DNA from: Lytechinus pictus | Lineage: Eukaryota > Echinodermata > Echinoidea > Temnopleuroida > Toxopneustidae | NCBI RefSeq assembly: GCF_037042905.1 | Contig: NC_087252.1 | Coordinates: forward strand, 30,319,994 to 30,383,993 | DNA: 64,000 bases | Reading direction: 5' to 3' | Part shown: positions 12,163 through 23,799 of the stretch, piece after piece | How positions within the stretch are numbered: position 1 is the stretch's first letter | Layout of the letters: every line of letters begins with the position of its first letter | Notes under the pieces: model-generated | Told to the model about the DNA's origin: nothing | Seen by the model: the letters and a program-made list of their open reading frames with translations, nothing else | The model's database searches: none | Made by a program: the position numbers and the translations under genes

Positions 12163-13814
12163 GTGAGTTTCCATAAATATGGGTACCAGTTGTTCATACA
12201 GATAGCATGTCCCCAAAATCCTCTGCCTTCTCGATATTTTGCTTTGAAAGTCTATGAAATAGCCACCTGTCAGAGCCCGAGAGACGAGTGGACAGAAAAA
12301 TCACCCTGAGTGTGACGTCACCGAGGGGAATTTAGTATCATCTCGTGGCTGAATCCTCCTCCTTGCAAAATCTCGTGATTCGTGAGATTTTCTTTCGCTA
12401 AGATTTTACCTGTTTCAACCTCAAGTTTAATGAAATATTTTTGCACCATCAGATTTTGAGCCTAAATGATATCTATATCACCAAAAAGCTGACTTTCTGT
12501 ACTTTCTCACAATACCACTCGTGATATGCGGCACCTTTCAATCGGGTCAAGATCACACTTTTCCCACCAAGGTACAAGACAAGATTTCTGAAATTTTGTA
12601 CTTGCATGAAATCCAGAGTTCTGATTGGCTGGATAAGGTTCACAGAACAACAGGCGCGTGATATTTGAGGAGATTACCACCTGGGAAGTGTGACCTTCAC
12701 ATGAACCCAGGCAATGGAACCGTTGGAATTTGCCAATGTGTCAGAGTGCAGTATTCTTGTTATCAAGCTACTTCAAGCTGTACTTGGCAAATGAAGTGTG
12801 ATCTTGACCCGATTAAACCAATTCTTATTTTGAAACCTACATCATTTTAAAGCATACATATTCAGCTTTATCGTGATCTAATAATCATTCGGGCTCAAAC
12901 ACAAATAAAGTGTGAAAATAGCAGCTTTTGTCAGGTGAAAATGATCATTTTGTAGCATATTTTGATCAAAATTTTAGCCTATATTAAAAAATCTTTGAAT
13001 AAATTAAAACACATGACCTAAAAGAATATTTCTTCTTCTTTACAATAATACCAAATTCATAAAATTCGATGCACAATTTGAGCAGAAATGACCGAATGAA
13101 AACAGGTCTTTTGGTCTGCATCAAGCTTATTAATTATGCAAAACATCCCAAGTCTTGAATATCACTTGGATGAAAGAAGCCACTTTCTTGGGACCTGCCG
13201 TCTGACTGGGTGTAATACAGAAATGCTATGCAGAGAGAGAAAGATGATTTTACAATTTGTTTTCAAAGCAACTCAATTCAAACAAATAGGAATCATATGT
13301 ACAAATCTTTACTTTCCCTGTATAAAAACAGTATGAATAACTATCATGAACTCTTAAATCATGATGTAAGATTGCAAACAGTGAGTTATTGAATGATATT
13401 TTCACTATTTTTCATTTATGTTAGCAAGATGTTCCATCAAGTGAGTTGCTGGAAAGTAATTCCGGCGGCTGGCTCAGCTCTGCGCGCGCTGCACGCCTAT
13501 ACAATACACACAACACCCAGGCATTGAGTGTACTGTAGTGGTCTGGTATGTCGCCTCATGACCGTGCAGAGATCCCCTGGCGTTTTTCTTCTTTTCTTTT
13601 GTCTTTGATTCCATCTTTATATCATCTGGATCATTTCCACTCATAGCTCATTCCACAGAATAATCTTGAACCAAACGTATTATTCTTCTCGGCCTTCCGA
13701 GTTGTTTCTTACGGTAGAGATCACCGTCACACAAACGCAATTCGCAAGTGAGTTGAAGACAGCAAGAAAGGTATGCGGTACGGTAGCTCGACAGCTAGCT
13801 GCGCCGAAGCGGGC
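12163..13814. other. Intergenic, no gene recognised
   Basis: Holds short frames without family resemblance and a GC-richer patch at 13460-13560. No splice-supported exon or repeat boundary was identified. Confidence 0.3.
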
Positions 13815-14079
13815 GGCCGGTCCAGTGGCGTAGCTAGGATTTTTTTTCGGGGGGGGGGGGGGGGCACTGGGGGTCCTTAATTTTCCGGGGGGGGGGGGAC
13901 CGACCATTTTTCCAGTGTGAGTGTATGTGTCACAAGGGCGGATCCGACTTTCGCCAATAGGGGACGGGGCCCGAAATCAATTATCTTCACCTATATTTTC
14001 CCCGATCAGTCACTTCTTAGTTTTATTCTTATAAAACATAAACATGAAATAAACTCATAAGCCCTATAAAAAGTGAGAG

Positions 14080-15260
14080 CGCAAAGCGCGAGCGATTTTT
14101 TTTTACTTTCATGTATTTTATCCTAAAAATTTAATTTTCTGGGCAATGTTATGTGTGATCCTTGAGTGATCCTGTGTGATCCTGTGGAGCGTTGTGGCCC
14201 AGTGTATTAGTCTCCGGACTTTGTAACAGAGGGTCGTGGGTTCGAATTCCAGCCCTGGCGTAATTTCCTTCAGCAAGAAATGTATCCACATTGTGCTGCA
14301 CTCAACCCAGGTGAGGTGAATGGGTACGTGGCAGGAATTTATTCCTTGGAATGCGTGTGCGCTGTAATCTTAGTAATTACGGCTGCCAAGCTACAGCTGG
14401 GGTAATAATATCCAAGTCCTAATTTGGAAGCGCATAGAGATAGATAATTGTGATATGCGCTATACAAGAACTGTTTATTATTATTATTATCCTGAACAAG
14501 ATTCGTGTGTAACTAGATGGTTACTGCGAACACCAAGCGCGAGCAGAATTTTTTATCAACTGTTCTAGCATTATCGAAAAGGGACCTGTTAAGGACTACA
14601 GTTACCAACATAGACGGTATATATTTCAATAATGCGAGCGCGAAGCGCGAGTGAATTTTCTTTGACATTCCGACCTAAAAAAATGGTCTTTCTAAGCACT
14701 TTTTATTAATAAATGGGATAGGTATGTAACTAAACAATTGATGCGAGCGCGAAGCGCGAGAGGAAGAAAATTGAGATTTTAGACATAAAAGCGGGACACT
14801 CTATTCATATTTTGTAAATCGTAAGTAGGATAAAGTCAATTGGGCATTATTAATAATGCGATCGTGAAGCGTGAGCAGACAATTATTGATATTCTGATGT
14901 GAAACTGGATAATTCAAGTTCATTTTAATAAAGAACCTGTAGGCTGTTGCGCATGTTTTAGATTTAGATCTAGAATCTGGGCATTCTGAATACATTTGTT
15001 TAATGGAACATTATCGAATACACCTAGACAATATGAACTTGGCAAATCAAACAATGTGCCCACGCAGCGTGAGCTTAAAATACAGATATGTAGTCCATAA
15101 AACGGACAGAGCACTTTAATTTGTTAAATAAAAAAAAAGATGAATGCTCGATATCCGAGCTAAAATGCGTTTTGTATATTGACTTCAAAACTTGCTCCGT
15201 ATCAGCCTATTGACCAAGATATGAATCTCATCGAACAGGCAACTCTTGTGCGAAGCGCAA
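14080..15260 (+). repeat. Degenerate tandem repeat with GCGAGCGCGAAGCGCGAG core
   Basis: The core recurs near 14085, 14535, 14633, 14744, 14856, 15060 and 15247, mostly about 100-200 bp apart, each followed by AT-rich sequence with a phrase like TTGACATTCTGACCTGAAA. A SINE (14184-14491) interrupts it. The family returns at 25805-26760. Confidence 0.65.
14184..14491 (+). mobile_element. tRNA-derived SINE nested in the hAT-like element
   Basis: The head GTGGCCCAGTGTATTAGTCT and GGGTTCGAATTCC are A- and B-box-like Pol III promoter parts. A conserved body follows (TTCAGCAAGAAATGTATCCA, GCTGCACTCAACCCAGGTGA), then a tail GCGCTATACAAG with an ATT repeat. Confidence 0.85.
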
Positions 15261-16184
15261 GCAAAAAATTTATATAGTAACATGAAATATTTGTTTTTTA
15301 ATTGCAAGTCTTCCCCTCGCATCATTTCATTCATTCATCTTCCTCTTTTTATTTTCCTCTTCTTTTTTTTTCTTGTCTTTCTTCTTTTCTTTTTTTCATT
15401 TCTTCTTTCTCCTTTTTTTTTTTGGCTCTGCCAATTTTTTCTGGGGGGCCCCCCGTAGCTACGCCACTGGGCCGGTCGGCACAAATCAATTCCGCAACCA
15501 ACTGTGTTTTTTGCAAGAGCCGTGTCACACGCGCATAAATATGTCATAATAACACGTCTGCTACGTTATCGACTGGAGAGAAGATATCGATCAAATTTCG
15601 TATTATTCGCCTTGAAATTATTCCTTTAAAGTCTATGGTATCATTCAGAGGGAATTTACTTATTTGGAATAATAGTACGGCCATAAATATACTTTTAATT
15701 ATTTCCTCTTTGCAAGTTCTCCGGCTTGCAGATGCAACCTCAATAGTGCAGTTTATTCCTTAATGAATTGATTCGCCACGGACACAGTCCCGAACGAAAA
15801 CAATGCATTTAATTCGTCTAAAATCGCTACAAAGAAGAACAGTTTTAGCAATGTAAGGACATATCATTGACTATATGACTTTGAATAATTATTACTTCCT
15901 TTCAATATCGTTCACATAAAATCAATAGCGATAAAATGAAGTTATGGCACAAAAGTAAATATGAAAGCGGACATGCATATTAAACCAAACGGTACTGTCT
16001 CACCGGGAACGAATGCAAGGAGCACAAACAATGGTTTCTTCATGTAATCATTCATCCCTTACAAAACAGAAGCTATGGGTGTCAATCCCGTGGGGGGAGG
16101 TATAGGAATAAATACCCCCGAATATAAGAGTGTATATGAGAATTATAACTCCCAAACAAACTATAATTCATAAAAAATTATCAA

Positions 16185-16829
16185 TTTCGTGTAAAAAAAA
16201 ACAGTTCGCGTTTCGTGCTCGCGATAACCTCGTACATGTAAGTAGTACTTAAATGTATTGAAGAAACAAAGCCAACTTGTACAAAAAAGTTAAAGGGGAA
16301 GTTCACCCTCAAGAAAAATTTGTTGTAAAAATAGCAGAAAAAATAGTAAAAAATATTGGTGAAGGTTTGAGGAAAATCCGTTAAAGAGTAAGAAAGTCAT
16401 TAGAGTTCAAAGTTTTGGATTTGTGACGTCATAACCGAGCAGCTGCCCCATGTGTTATGTAATATAAAATGCATGAATTTCAAATTTTGTATGGTTCCTG
16501 ATGACTCAATTTTGTTTTCTATTCATGATCGGGTGTGAAATGATTTGTCTATTGATATACAAAAGGTACAGTGAAAACCATTTTCAATTTTCTGAGAAAA
16601 TGACATTTCATTGATTTTTTTACCATTCGCTATGTAGGAATGCTGCTCGCATGTGACGTCACAAATCAAATAATTGAAATTCTAATAACTTTTTAATTAT
16701 TTGATGAATTTTTCTCAAACCTTCAGCAATATTTTTTATTATTTTTTCTGCTATTTTTACAATAAACTTTTTGTGAGGGTGAACTTCCCCTTTAAGTATT
16801 AATGACTTACCCCGCTGACGTGCAAATGT
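16185..16829 (+). repeat. Duplicated segment, copy 1 (contains the MITE)
   Basis: The flanks 16185-16289 and 16796-16829 match 17553-17661 and 17666-17699: both carry CGCGTTTCGTGCTCGCGATAA and ACTTACCCCGCTGACGTGCA. The copies are about 1.37 kb apart in the same orientation. Confidence 0.85.
16290..16795. mobile_element. TTAA-flanked MITE, family 3, with an empty site nearby
   Basis: 506 bp; ends TTAAAGGGGAAGTTCACCC and GGGTGAACTTCCCCTTTAA, with about 60 bp of inverted similarity including an A-rich TAGCAGAAAAAATA block. The site without the insert is preserved at 17662-17665 in a duplicate of the flank. Non-coding. Confidence 0.9.
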
Positions 16830-17480
16830 AGGGCATAGGGACCATAGACAATTTTCATATATTCTTTTTTAATATTTTTTTAAAGATTGTTTTAGATACG
16901 GCCATGACCATTCCCCCAACCATGCATGAACACCATTCGACACCCATGATACAGCTCACAGAACCAACGAACCATGAAACCCCGGGGGGCCACTTACAAT
17001 GACGAGTGGATACCATGTGCGACCCCAATAACACGTAATAAGGATGTCTTTTTCAAGATAGGGCACGTTACGTACGTAACGTGATAAGGGTGTCAAAAAC
17101 ACAGAAATAATGAAAAAAGGGTATCTATTTCGCTAGGAAAGCTATACGTGTTTAGGGTCAAAGTTGCGGGGATGATAAAACAAAATTAAAATGTGTTATA
17201 AAGGATGTCCTTTCTGCCCCAACACTGCGCGTTTAGAGTCTGATTTGCGCGAGATGTGGAAGGTGGGGCGGTAATAAACCCAATTCGATGTGTTTATGTT
17301 TCTGTTTCTGTTTGTGGTAACTCCCGTAGGAACTCGGCAGGACACCATTTTGCTGGTAAACGCCAAGCTGGTATACCACTTACCTTGGAAACATTTTACG
17401 TCTAGGTTAATCAGTCATAGTGGCTGACGTAATAGACGACAGATATCACTCTTGTGCCTTTTTATTAAAGTGGAGACAAT

Positions 17481-17553
17481 GGCAGAGTTGGGATTCGAAC
17501 TCACAACCTTGCAATTATGAGTCCAGTGCTCTAACCACTGGACCACACGACCC
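17481..17553 (-). mobile_element. tRNA-like SINE head
   Basis: The minus strand reads GGGTCGTGTGGTCCAGTGGT, then GACTCATAA and GAGTTCGAATCCC. It resembles a CAT-anticodon tRNA, but the anticodon stem and acceptor stem do not pair, so it is a SINE head or pseudo-tRNA. Confidence 0.6.
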
Positions 17554-17699
17554 GTTTCGTGTAAAAAAAAAAACAGCTCGCGTTTCGTGCTCGCGATAAC
17601 CTCGTACATGTAGGTAGTACTTAAATGTATTGTAGAAATAAAACCAACTTGTACAAAAAGGTTAAGCATTAATTACTTACCCCGCTGACGTGCAAATGT
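17553..17699 (+). repeat. Duplicated segment, copy 2 (empty MITE site)
   Basis: The same segment without the MITE; the target is a single TTAA at 17662-17665. It starts right beside the tRNA-like head at 17481-17553. Confidence 0.85.
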
Positions 17700-17960
17700 G
17701 TAAAGGTATACCGACGACTAACGGACCCGTGACATAATAAAATATTGCTGTACTTGTTTAGGGGTTCATTTCAGGGAATACTTGCCAAGAGTATCGTTTT
17801 GTTTCCAATACTTGTCAAGGGTGGGGTTTCACACGCAAATACTTGTTAAGGGGTGCATTTTCAGAATATGGAAAATACGTGTTTAGGGTGCTTTTCGAGA
17901 CCCTATGGTCGCGCATGGTATCCACTCGTCAATGGAAGTGCCTCCCCCCCCCCCCCCCGG

Positions 17961-19370
17961 CATGAAACGAACGTGCATGCAAACAACACCTCTCGGCATT
18001 AACACATACACCATGTACACAGAGCAGTATGAATTTATCAATAATATACATTAAAAGTTTCAATGGCGCATAACCAAACACAAATGCAATATTCTTCTGA
18101 ATTGTACTTACTGGTGATATTAGTCATGATTTTCTGGTTGAAATGGTGAAGAGTGAGGTAAATCCCGGTCCTTCGCTGTGGCTGGTTCACGATTGCGTGT
18201 GCCAAGTGAAGTAGGTACACTGATCAGCTGATTGTGCTCTTCTCACATTCTCCCAAAGTACGCCGAGTAACAACAAATAAACATGATTTGATTTAGACAA
18301 ACATTCGTAAATATTTCTTGGCTCTGTAACCATCAACGAATCTTTATATCAAACTCAATTCTCTATGGCAAAGATCAGACCATGTCTATTGATAAAAGCT
18401 CATATCGTATATTTGGCCCTATGGGTTTCAAGTCAACTTTTGCTCTATTGAAGGAACTGTCAGTAAGAAATGATCAATTATGGAAGAGCCTACACACATT
18501 TGGAAATCCCCAAATCGGTTTTCACATAACATATGTGTACTTGGTTAGCAACCGTCAATAACAGGAATGACGACGCGCTATCAATTATGATTCATATCAC
18601 AGAGGGCAGACGGGTTATCATTATTTGCATTAATAAGCGGAATGACCGTTGTTCTCAAACATTATGATTTTTAGACTTTGCCTTATTCTGCATACACATG
18701 ACAACCTCCATTCTCATTATTATAGTGATGTCTATAAAAGAGGTTTTCATAGAATTGTATATATGCGTTAGAAGGCCATACCAAATTGAGTGGTATTAAA
18801 ATTTCGGTCAAGTAGGCCTACTCACGATTGGCCTACTGAGATTCACAGGTACCTAATTGATTTTGTGCATGTTCCCCTTCAACAGCATTGTAATTGAAAA
18901 AAAAATGGTTTATTACCAGCAATGATATGTGAAGTACACAATAAAAGTGATATATATATTTTTTCTAAGTTCCCAAAGCATCACAAGGATAAAAATAATT
19001 TTAAGACAAAACGTTATCTCTCTCAAGACTAGAAACGTTTGATAACACCCATTTTATCCTATACATGCATGGGTATATTCATTCTACTCGGCCAATCATT
19101 TATTGTCCATGTAATAATGACTAGTATCATCATTTGAGCTCAGCTGCTACAAGCACTTAATTTCCATGCATTGAGAGAAATGGAGACTGTTTTCAGCAAG
19201 ATTTCAAAAGGGACATCAATGTATAAATCATAACATTTTGGAATTTCTGCTTTTTCCAGTGTGACCTGTTTGAGTTTCAACATGACTTGTCTGAAAGAGT
19301 TTTTTTAAACATCGTCATTCAAATTGCACGTTTCCTTATTAGTGCATGGTTATGTGTGTTTCTTTTTAGT
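17961..19370. other. Intergenic, nothing recognised
   Basis: AT-rich sequence, no coding signal, no clear repeat termini. Confidence 0.3.
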
Positions 19371-19890
19371 TCCTTTTCACACGAAAATCTTGAATCATTA
19401 TTGTAGTGATGATTGCTATTGTAATCGTGACTGTGATTAGCGTTCGTGATTCTAATCATGTTCTCGTTTTGTTTCACATGTGCTAAATGTTCGTCATTAG
19501 CCTTATTTTTCACTGGAAGCCTCATTCAAATTACCATTTAGCACGTTTTGTTTACCGGGTGAAAGGGCGGATTGTTTCATTAAGATATCAGTTAAAAATC
19601 TACTCTGGTGATATATGACATGGTAATGTGCCGCTGATTTGTATAGAACTGGTATTATTTACACTTAAAACTGGCATTTAAAGCACGTATATCCTCCCTT
19701 TCACACGGTAAATAAATCGTAATTTGAATGATGATGATTCCAGTGTAAAATAAGGCTACTGACTAATATTTAGCACGTGTGAAACCAAACTGGATCATGG
19801 TTTGAATCACAAACGCTAATCAAAGTCACGATTAACAATAGCAGTCATCGTTACAATGATGATTCGAAATTCGCGTGTGAAAAGGCCCTT
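19371..19890. mobile_element. Fold-back MITE (CCTTTTCACACG ends)
   Basis: Two inverted arms of about 190 bp: the block GTGATTAGCG(T)TCGTGATTC at 19430-19452 matches the complement near 19805-19825, and AATTACCATTTAGCACG pairs with the distal side. The right end reads CGTGTGAAAAGGCCCTT. The RNA or strand would form a long hairpin. Non-coding. Confidence 0.75.
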
Positions 19891-21539
19891 AGACAATTAC
19901 GTTTGCGTTATCAGTGCGAAGGTCTTCCCTATGATAATCATGAAGTTCCTCAATTCTCTACTGAGAATATTGCATTCAAAAGCGCTGCTCTTATTGAATG
20001 GCTTATACAAATAAAAATAGAACATTATACTGGAGCACGGCATTGTTGTCTGAAAAAAAAATTGTGTGGGAAAAAAATATATATCTGGCATGAAATCGCT
20101 TCCAACAAAGCGCAAATGACAGATAATGGGACATATCAAGCGTGAAAAATTCAATGCAATTCTTTATCAAAGACACAAACGGGGAACAAGAAAAAATATC
20201 TCTACAATGACGCTTTTCTAAAGCGTATTCGATGATCTAAAAAAAAGTATCCCCAGAACCCTTTCCCCTATCCCCCCCCCCCTTATCACGTTCCTCTAGC
20301 ATTAGAGAGTAAAAATGCCCACTTAATCAAAATCATGGCTGGGAGAACTTTGCCGGAAAAGCTGTGAACCTGAACAATAGTTACGTCCTAAGTCTCGGAG
20401 TTGACGAAACAAATGAAACATGTCATTCGTCCAGATTCTAGGATACAATTGTGCTTTGAATCACCAATTTTCGTCGATAAACCTTTTTGCTGCTCTTTGT
20501 CTCGAATTGCGCTTGGCAAATGTCTTTCCTCCTTAAATGATGTGTTACCTACTGTAAGAAAGCACCATATTTTCCGATTTTGCTGTTCCAACAAGAATAT
20601 TGGCTTCTTGTTAACCTCAGATCAACTGGCTTTACCAGAAAGAGCCCAGATTCGTCTTAAAGGTTTTCAGTTGCTGATCCTCGTGTTTCATCTTAAATGC
20701 CATGGGCAGAGCAATATGGCTGCGGATGGCACAATTAAGTCTCTCAGTAGGTGTTTAATGTACCATTATATTCAAAGATGCAAAAAAGTTAAGTATACAG
20801 GCATGGTTTATTAAACCGTTATGCATGTAATAAACTTTGGAATTGTTTCTTGGTTTCTTGTCTATAGTGCCCCTATCTGGACCTTTTTTTCAAATGTAAA
20901 TATAAACAGGGCGAGCACTTGTATTCGGATTTGGTAATAAGATATTGCAAAGCTAAAGACAAAGATCGTTTAGTCTACGTGTATTTCATGCTTAGGAAGA
21001 TATTTGAATAATAACAACAACACGCTTTTGTATTATCTTACATGGAATGTAAATATTTGAATTAATGCAATAAATCACATTTTATTATGTATTCATTACA
21101 ATTTAAAAAAAGTATTTGTTTACTTTTGGTAATTCCGTCTTGTCAATGTTACAATTACCATTGTGTAACATAGTAACCTGCGTATTTGGGGAATTACCAA
21201 TTCCTTTTTTCTTCTCGATTTCGTAAGACTAATCCAATCTTGAATTTTATAAATTAATGGTAATGTGGAAGACATATTCTATTGAGCCTCCATCAAGCTT
21301 ATTCCGAATCGAGCAGAATTGGCCGGAATTAAAAAGAATTATTGTTCAACCACCAGTTGATCATTTAAATCTGCTTCGAACACAGTTCTAAAATACCCCT
21401 CGAATATTTTGAATATGACCAAAACCTTCGGGACGGCCAAAAGAAATGACAAAAATATTTCAAATGCACTCAGAATGCAGTCAGAATATTCAGCATGCGC
21501 CTAGAATGGCCAAGAATGCAGCACCAATTATCACTTCAA
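19891..21539. other. Intergenic, nothing recognised
   Basis: A plus frame of 137 codons at 20401-20814 shows no domain, splice context or bias that would support a gene. Scattered AT-rich sequence follows. Confidence 0.3.
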
Positions 21540-22090
21540 TTCAATTCAGTTCAATTTATTTTCATTCTTCAACATAATACAAATAATTACATGATAAATC
21601 AATTCAATTCATATAAAAGCATGAACAAAATTCAACATTGAATGAATAATATACATATTCAATAAGTGATTCAAATATAAATTAACATGCATGTCAAGTT
21701 TAAATCAATATAATCAATATAATCAAATATAATTAAATCAATATAATCATATATCATGAGAAGAATGGAGGGGTCCACTGAAAAGCAAAGCTTGTAAAAT
21801 CTGAACCCCTCAAAAAGTTAGGATAGAAACAATATTGAAATATACGTAAAAAAATACATGAAGATAACGAAAGGGGCAAAAAAATCTTATATACAGGATT
21901 GTGAAATTCAGAGACAAAAGACAATAACACGACACAACACAACACAGGTACATGAGGGTGGACAATAGTACGATGACAACTGCGTAGAATATAGAAAGAA
22001 AAATAGAGATAGGGAGAGGGATGCAAGGCAAATCTGCTGCATATATATTATGTCTACACATACATACACATCATGTACATTTATATACAT
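21540..22090 (-). mobile_element. LINE 3' UTR and tail
   Basis: On the minus strand it ends with AATGAAAATAAATTGAACTG and ATTGAATTGA repeats, a LINE-like tail. Probably the 3' end of the LINE whose ORF2 relic lies at 23800-24400, split by the 1.7-kb satellite. Confidence 0.5.
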
Positions 22091-22205
22091 ATATATATAT
22101 ATAGTGTGAAAGAAATGGATGAAGAGAACAATGGTAGGCGTAGCTTAAATCAAGGTTCCCCAGAGCTATCTACCCTTTTGGAAAAAATGGTGATGCCGAA
22201 AAAAT

Positions 22206-22276
22206 GTCTCTGCCGGGAATCGAACCCGGGCCCCCAGCTTTGAACGCCGGTGCCTTAACCACTAGACCACAGAGAC
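22206..22276 (-). tRNA. tRNA-like unit, anticodon UCA, copy 1
   Basis: 71 nt. The acceptor stem GTCTCTG/CAGAGAC is perfect, the anticodon stem CCGGC/GCTGG pairs with one G-T, and loop GTTCAAA places TCA at the anticodon. The T arm CCGGGTTCGATTCCCGG is perfect. The head resembles tRNA-Glu (GGTCTAGTGGTTA). UCA would read UGA; it is too short for tRNA-Sec. Confidence 0.5.
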
Positions 22277-22614
22277 GGGTTAGTGGCTAGGGCGACCCCG
22301 ATCCGATTGACTGTCAGATAGACAGATTTTCGACACCATACCAATTGTAATTTCCTTTGTCGGGTGAAGGTGGGTTTTGAACAATGACAAGCCGCCATGC
22401 CTCAGCTGGATCAAAGCTATTGCTTTGATACAGTACACGTATGGGAGAAAGTATACAAATGTGTGAAGTTATACATGTACAACAGCTTTGGCAACTCTTT
22501 TATTTAAATATTGTGTGAAAGAAATGGATGAAGAGAACAATGGTAGGCGTAGCTTAAATCAAGGTTCCCCAGAGCTATCTACCCTTTTGGAAAAATTGGT
22601 GATGCCGAAAAAAT

Positions 22615-22645
22615 GTCTCTGCCGGGAATCGAACCCGGGCCCCCA
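22615..22645 (-). pseudogene. Truncated tRNA-like unit, copy 2
   Basis: Only the 3' part (acceptor strand, T arm and variable region) remains before the inversion junction. Cannot be a complete tRNA. Confidence 0.75.
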
Positions 22646-22736
22646 AAGGCCGACAAAGGAAATTACAATTGGTATGGTGTCGAAAATCTGTCTATCTGAC
22701 GGTCAATCGGATCGGGGTCGCCCTAGCCACTAACCC

Positions 22737-22807
22737 GTCTCTGTGGTCTAGTGGTTAAGGCACCGGCGTTCAAAGCTGGGGGCCCGGGTTCGATTCCCGG
22801 CAGAGAC
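22737..22807 (+). tRNA. tRNA-like unit, anticodon UCA, copy 3
   Basis: Identical to copy 1, with all stems pairing. After the 3' end comes ATTTTTTCGG, a T run that could stop RNA polymerase III, so this copy could be transcribed. Confidence 0.5.
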
Positions 22808-23145
22808 ATTTTTTCGGCATCACCAATTTTTCCAAAAGGGTAGATAGCTCTGGGGAACCTTGATTTAAGCTACGCCTACCATTGTTCTCTTCATCCATTT
22901 CTTTCACACAATATTTAAATAAAAGAGTTGCCAAAGCTGTAGTACATGTATAACTTCACACATTTGTATACTTTCTCCCATACGTGTACTGTATCAAAGC
23001 AATAGCTTTGATCCAGCTGAGGCATGGTGGCTTGTCATTGTTCAAAACCCACCTTCACCCGACAAAGGAAATTACAATTGGTATGGTGTCGAAAATCTGT
23101 CTATCTGACGGTCAATCGGATCGGGGTCGCCCTAGCCACTAACCC

Positions 23146-23216
23146 GTCACTGTGGTCTAGTGGTTAAGGCACCGGCGTTCAAAGCTGGGGGCCCGGGTTC
23201 GATACCCGGCAGAGAC
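23146..23216 (+). tRNA. tRNA-like unit, copy 4, mutated stems
   Basis: The acceptor strand is GTCACTG, giving one mismatch, and the T loop has GATACCC instead of GATTCCC, breaking a T-stem contact. Probably inactive. Confidence 0.35.
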
Positions 23217-23554
23217 ATTTTTTCGGCATCACCAATTTTTCCAAAAGGGTAGATAGCTCTGGGGAACCTTGATTTAAGCTACGCCTACCATTGTTCTCTT
23301 CATCCATTTCTTTCACACAATATTTAAATAAAAGAGTTGCCAAAGCTGTAGTACATGTATAACTTCACACATTTGTATACTTTCTCCCATACGTGTACTG
23401 TATCAAAGCAATAGCTTTGATCCAGCTGAGGCATGGCGGCTTGTCATTGTTCAAAACCCACCTTCACCCGACAAAGGAAATTACAATTGGTATGGTGTCG
23501 AAAATCTGTCTATCTGACGGTCAATCGGATCGGGGTCGCCCTAGCCACTAACCC

Positions 23555-23625
23555 GTGTCTGTGGTCTAGTGGTTAAGGCACCGGCGTTCAAAGCTGGGGG
23601 CCCGGGTTCGATTCCCGGCAGAGAC
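23555..23625 (+). tRNA. tRNA-like unit, anticodon UCA, copy 5
   Basis: One change from copy 3 (GTGTCTG) puts a mismatch in the acceptor stem; the other arms are intact. It is followed by the same T run. Confidence 0.4.
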
Positions 23626-23799
23626 ATTTTTTCGGCATCACCATTTTTTCCAAAAGGGTAGATAGCTCTGGGGAACCTTGATTTAAGCTACGCCTACCAT
23701 TGTTCTCTTCATCCATTTCTTTCACACAATATTTAAATAAAAGAGTTGCCAAAGCTGTAGTACATGTATAACTTCACACACATATATATATATATATAT

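Larger units (their letters stand above)
13823..15469. mobile_element. hAT-like element with 8-bp target duplication
   Basis: The left end CAGTGGCGTAGCTAGG is inverted at the right (GTAGCTACGCCACTG). The 8 bp GGCCGGTC at 13815-13822 is repeated exactly at 15470-15477. The CAG...CTG ends and 8-bp duplication are those of hAT elements. The interior (1647 bp) has no transposase; it holds G runs, repeated monomers marked GCGAGCGCGAAGCGCGAG, a nested SINE and a CT-rich tract. Confidence 0.9.
16980..17960. mobile_element. Element with GGTATCCACTC inverted ends (long copy)
   Basis: The left end CCGGGGGGCCACTTACAATG leads into GAGTGGATACCATG; the right end has CATGGTATCCACTCGTCAATG then a C run. A shorter relative is at 7677-7979. 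The interior holds a SINE head and copy 2 of the duplicated segment, so it is composite. Confidence 0.6.
22104..23780. repeat. 409-bp satellite array carrying a tRNA-like unit, with inversion
   Basis: Units are 409 bp: tRNA-like starts at 22206 and 22615 (minus), then 22737, 23146 and 23555 (plus), each exactly 409 apart within its orientation. Orientation flips at about 22646-22652. Copies are over 95 percent alike by eye. TA or CA/TA microsatellites bound both sides, and the array interrupts a LINE 3' end. Confidence 0.9.

Noticed and set aside
15246..15547. Phe/Ser-rich plus frames and Lys/Arg-rich minus frame
   Set aside because: Pyrimidine tract at the right end of the hAT-like element.
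20401..20814. 137-codon plus frame as a possible gene
   Set aside because: No domain, no splice or promoter context, and an overlapping frame on the other strand.
22488..22733. 81-codon plus frame
   Set aside because: Crosses the satellite unit and its inversion junction; not a gene.
22206..23625. Selenocysteine tRNA genes, because of the UCA anticodon
   Set aside because: 71 nt with a short variable loop and 7-bp acceptor stem; tRNA-Sec is about 90 nt with a long acceptor stem and variable arm.
22104..23780. CRISPR-like array
   Set aside because: Units are 409 bp with no short spacers, and the genome is eukaryotic.
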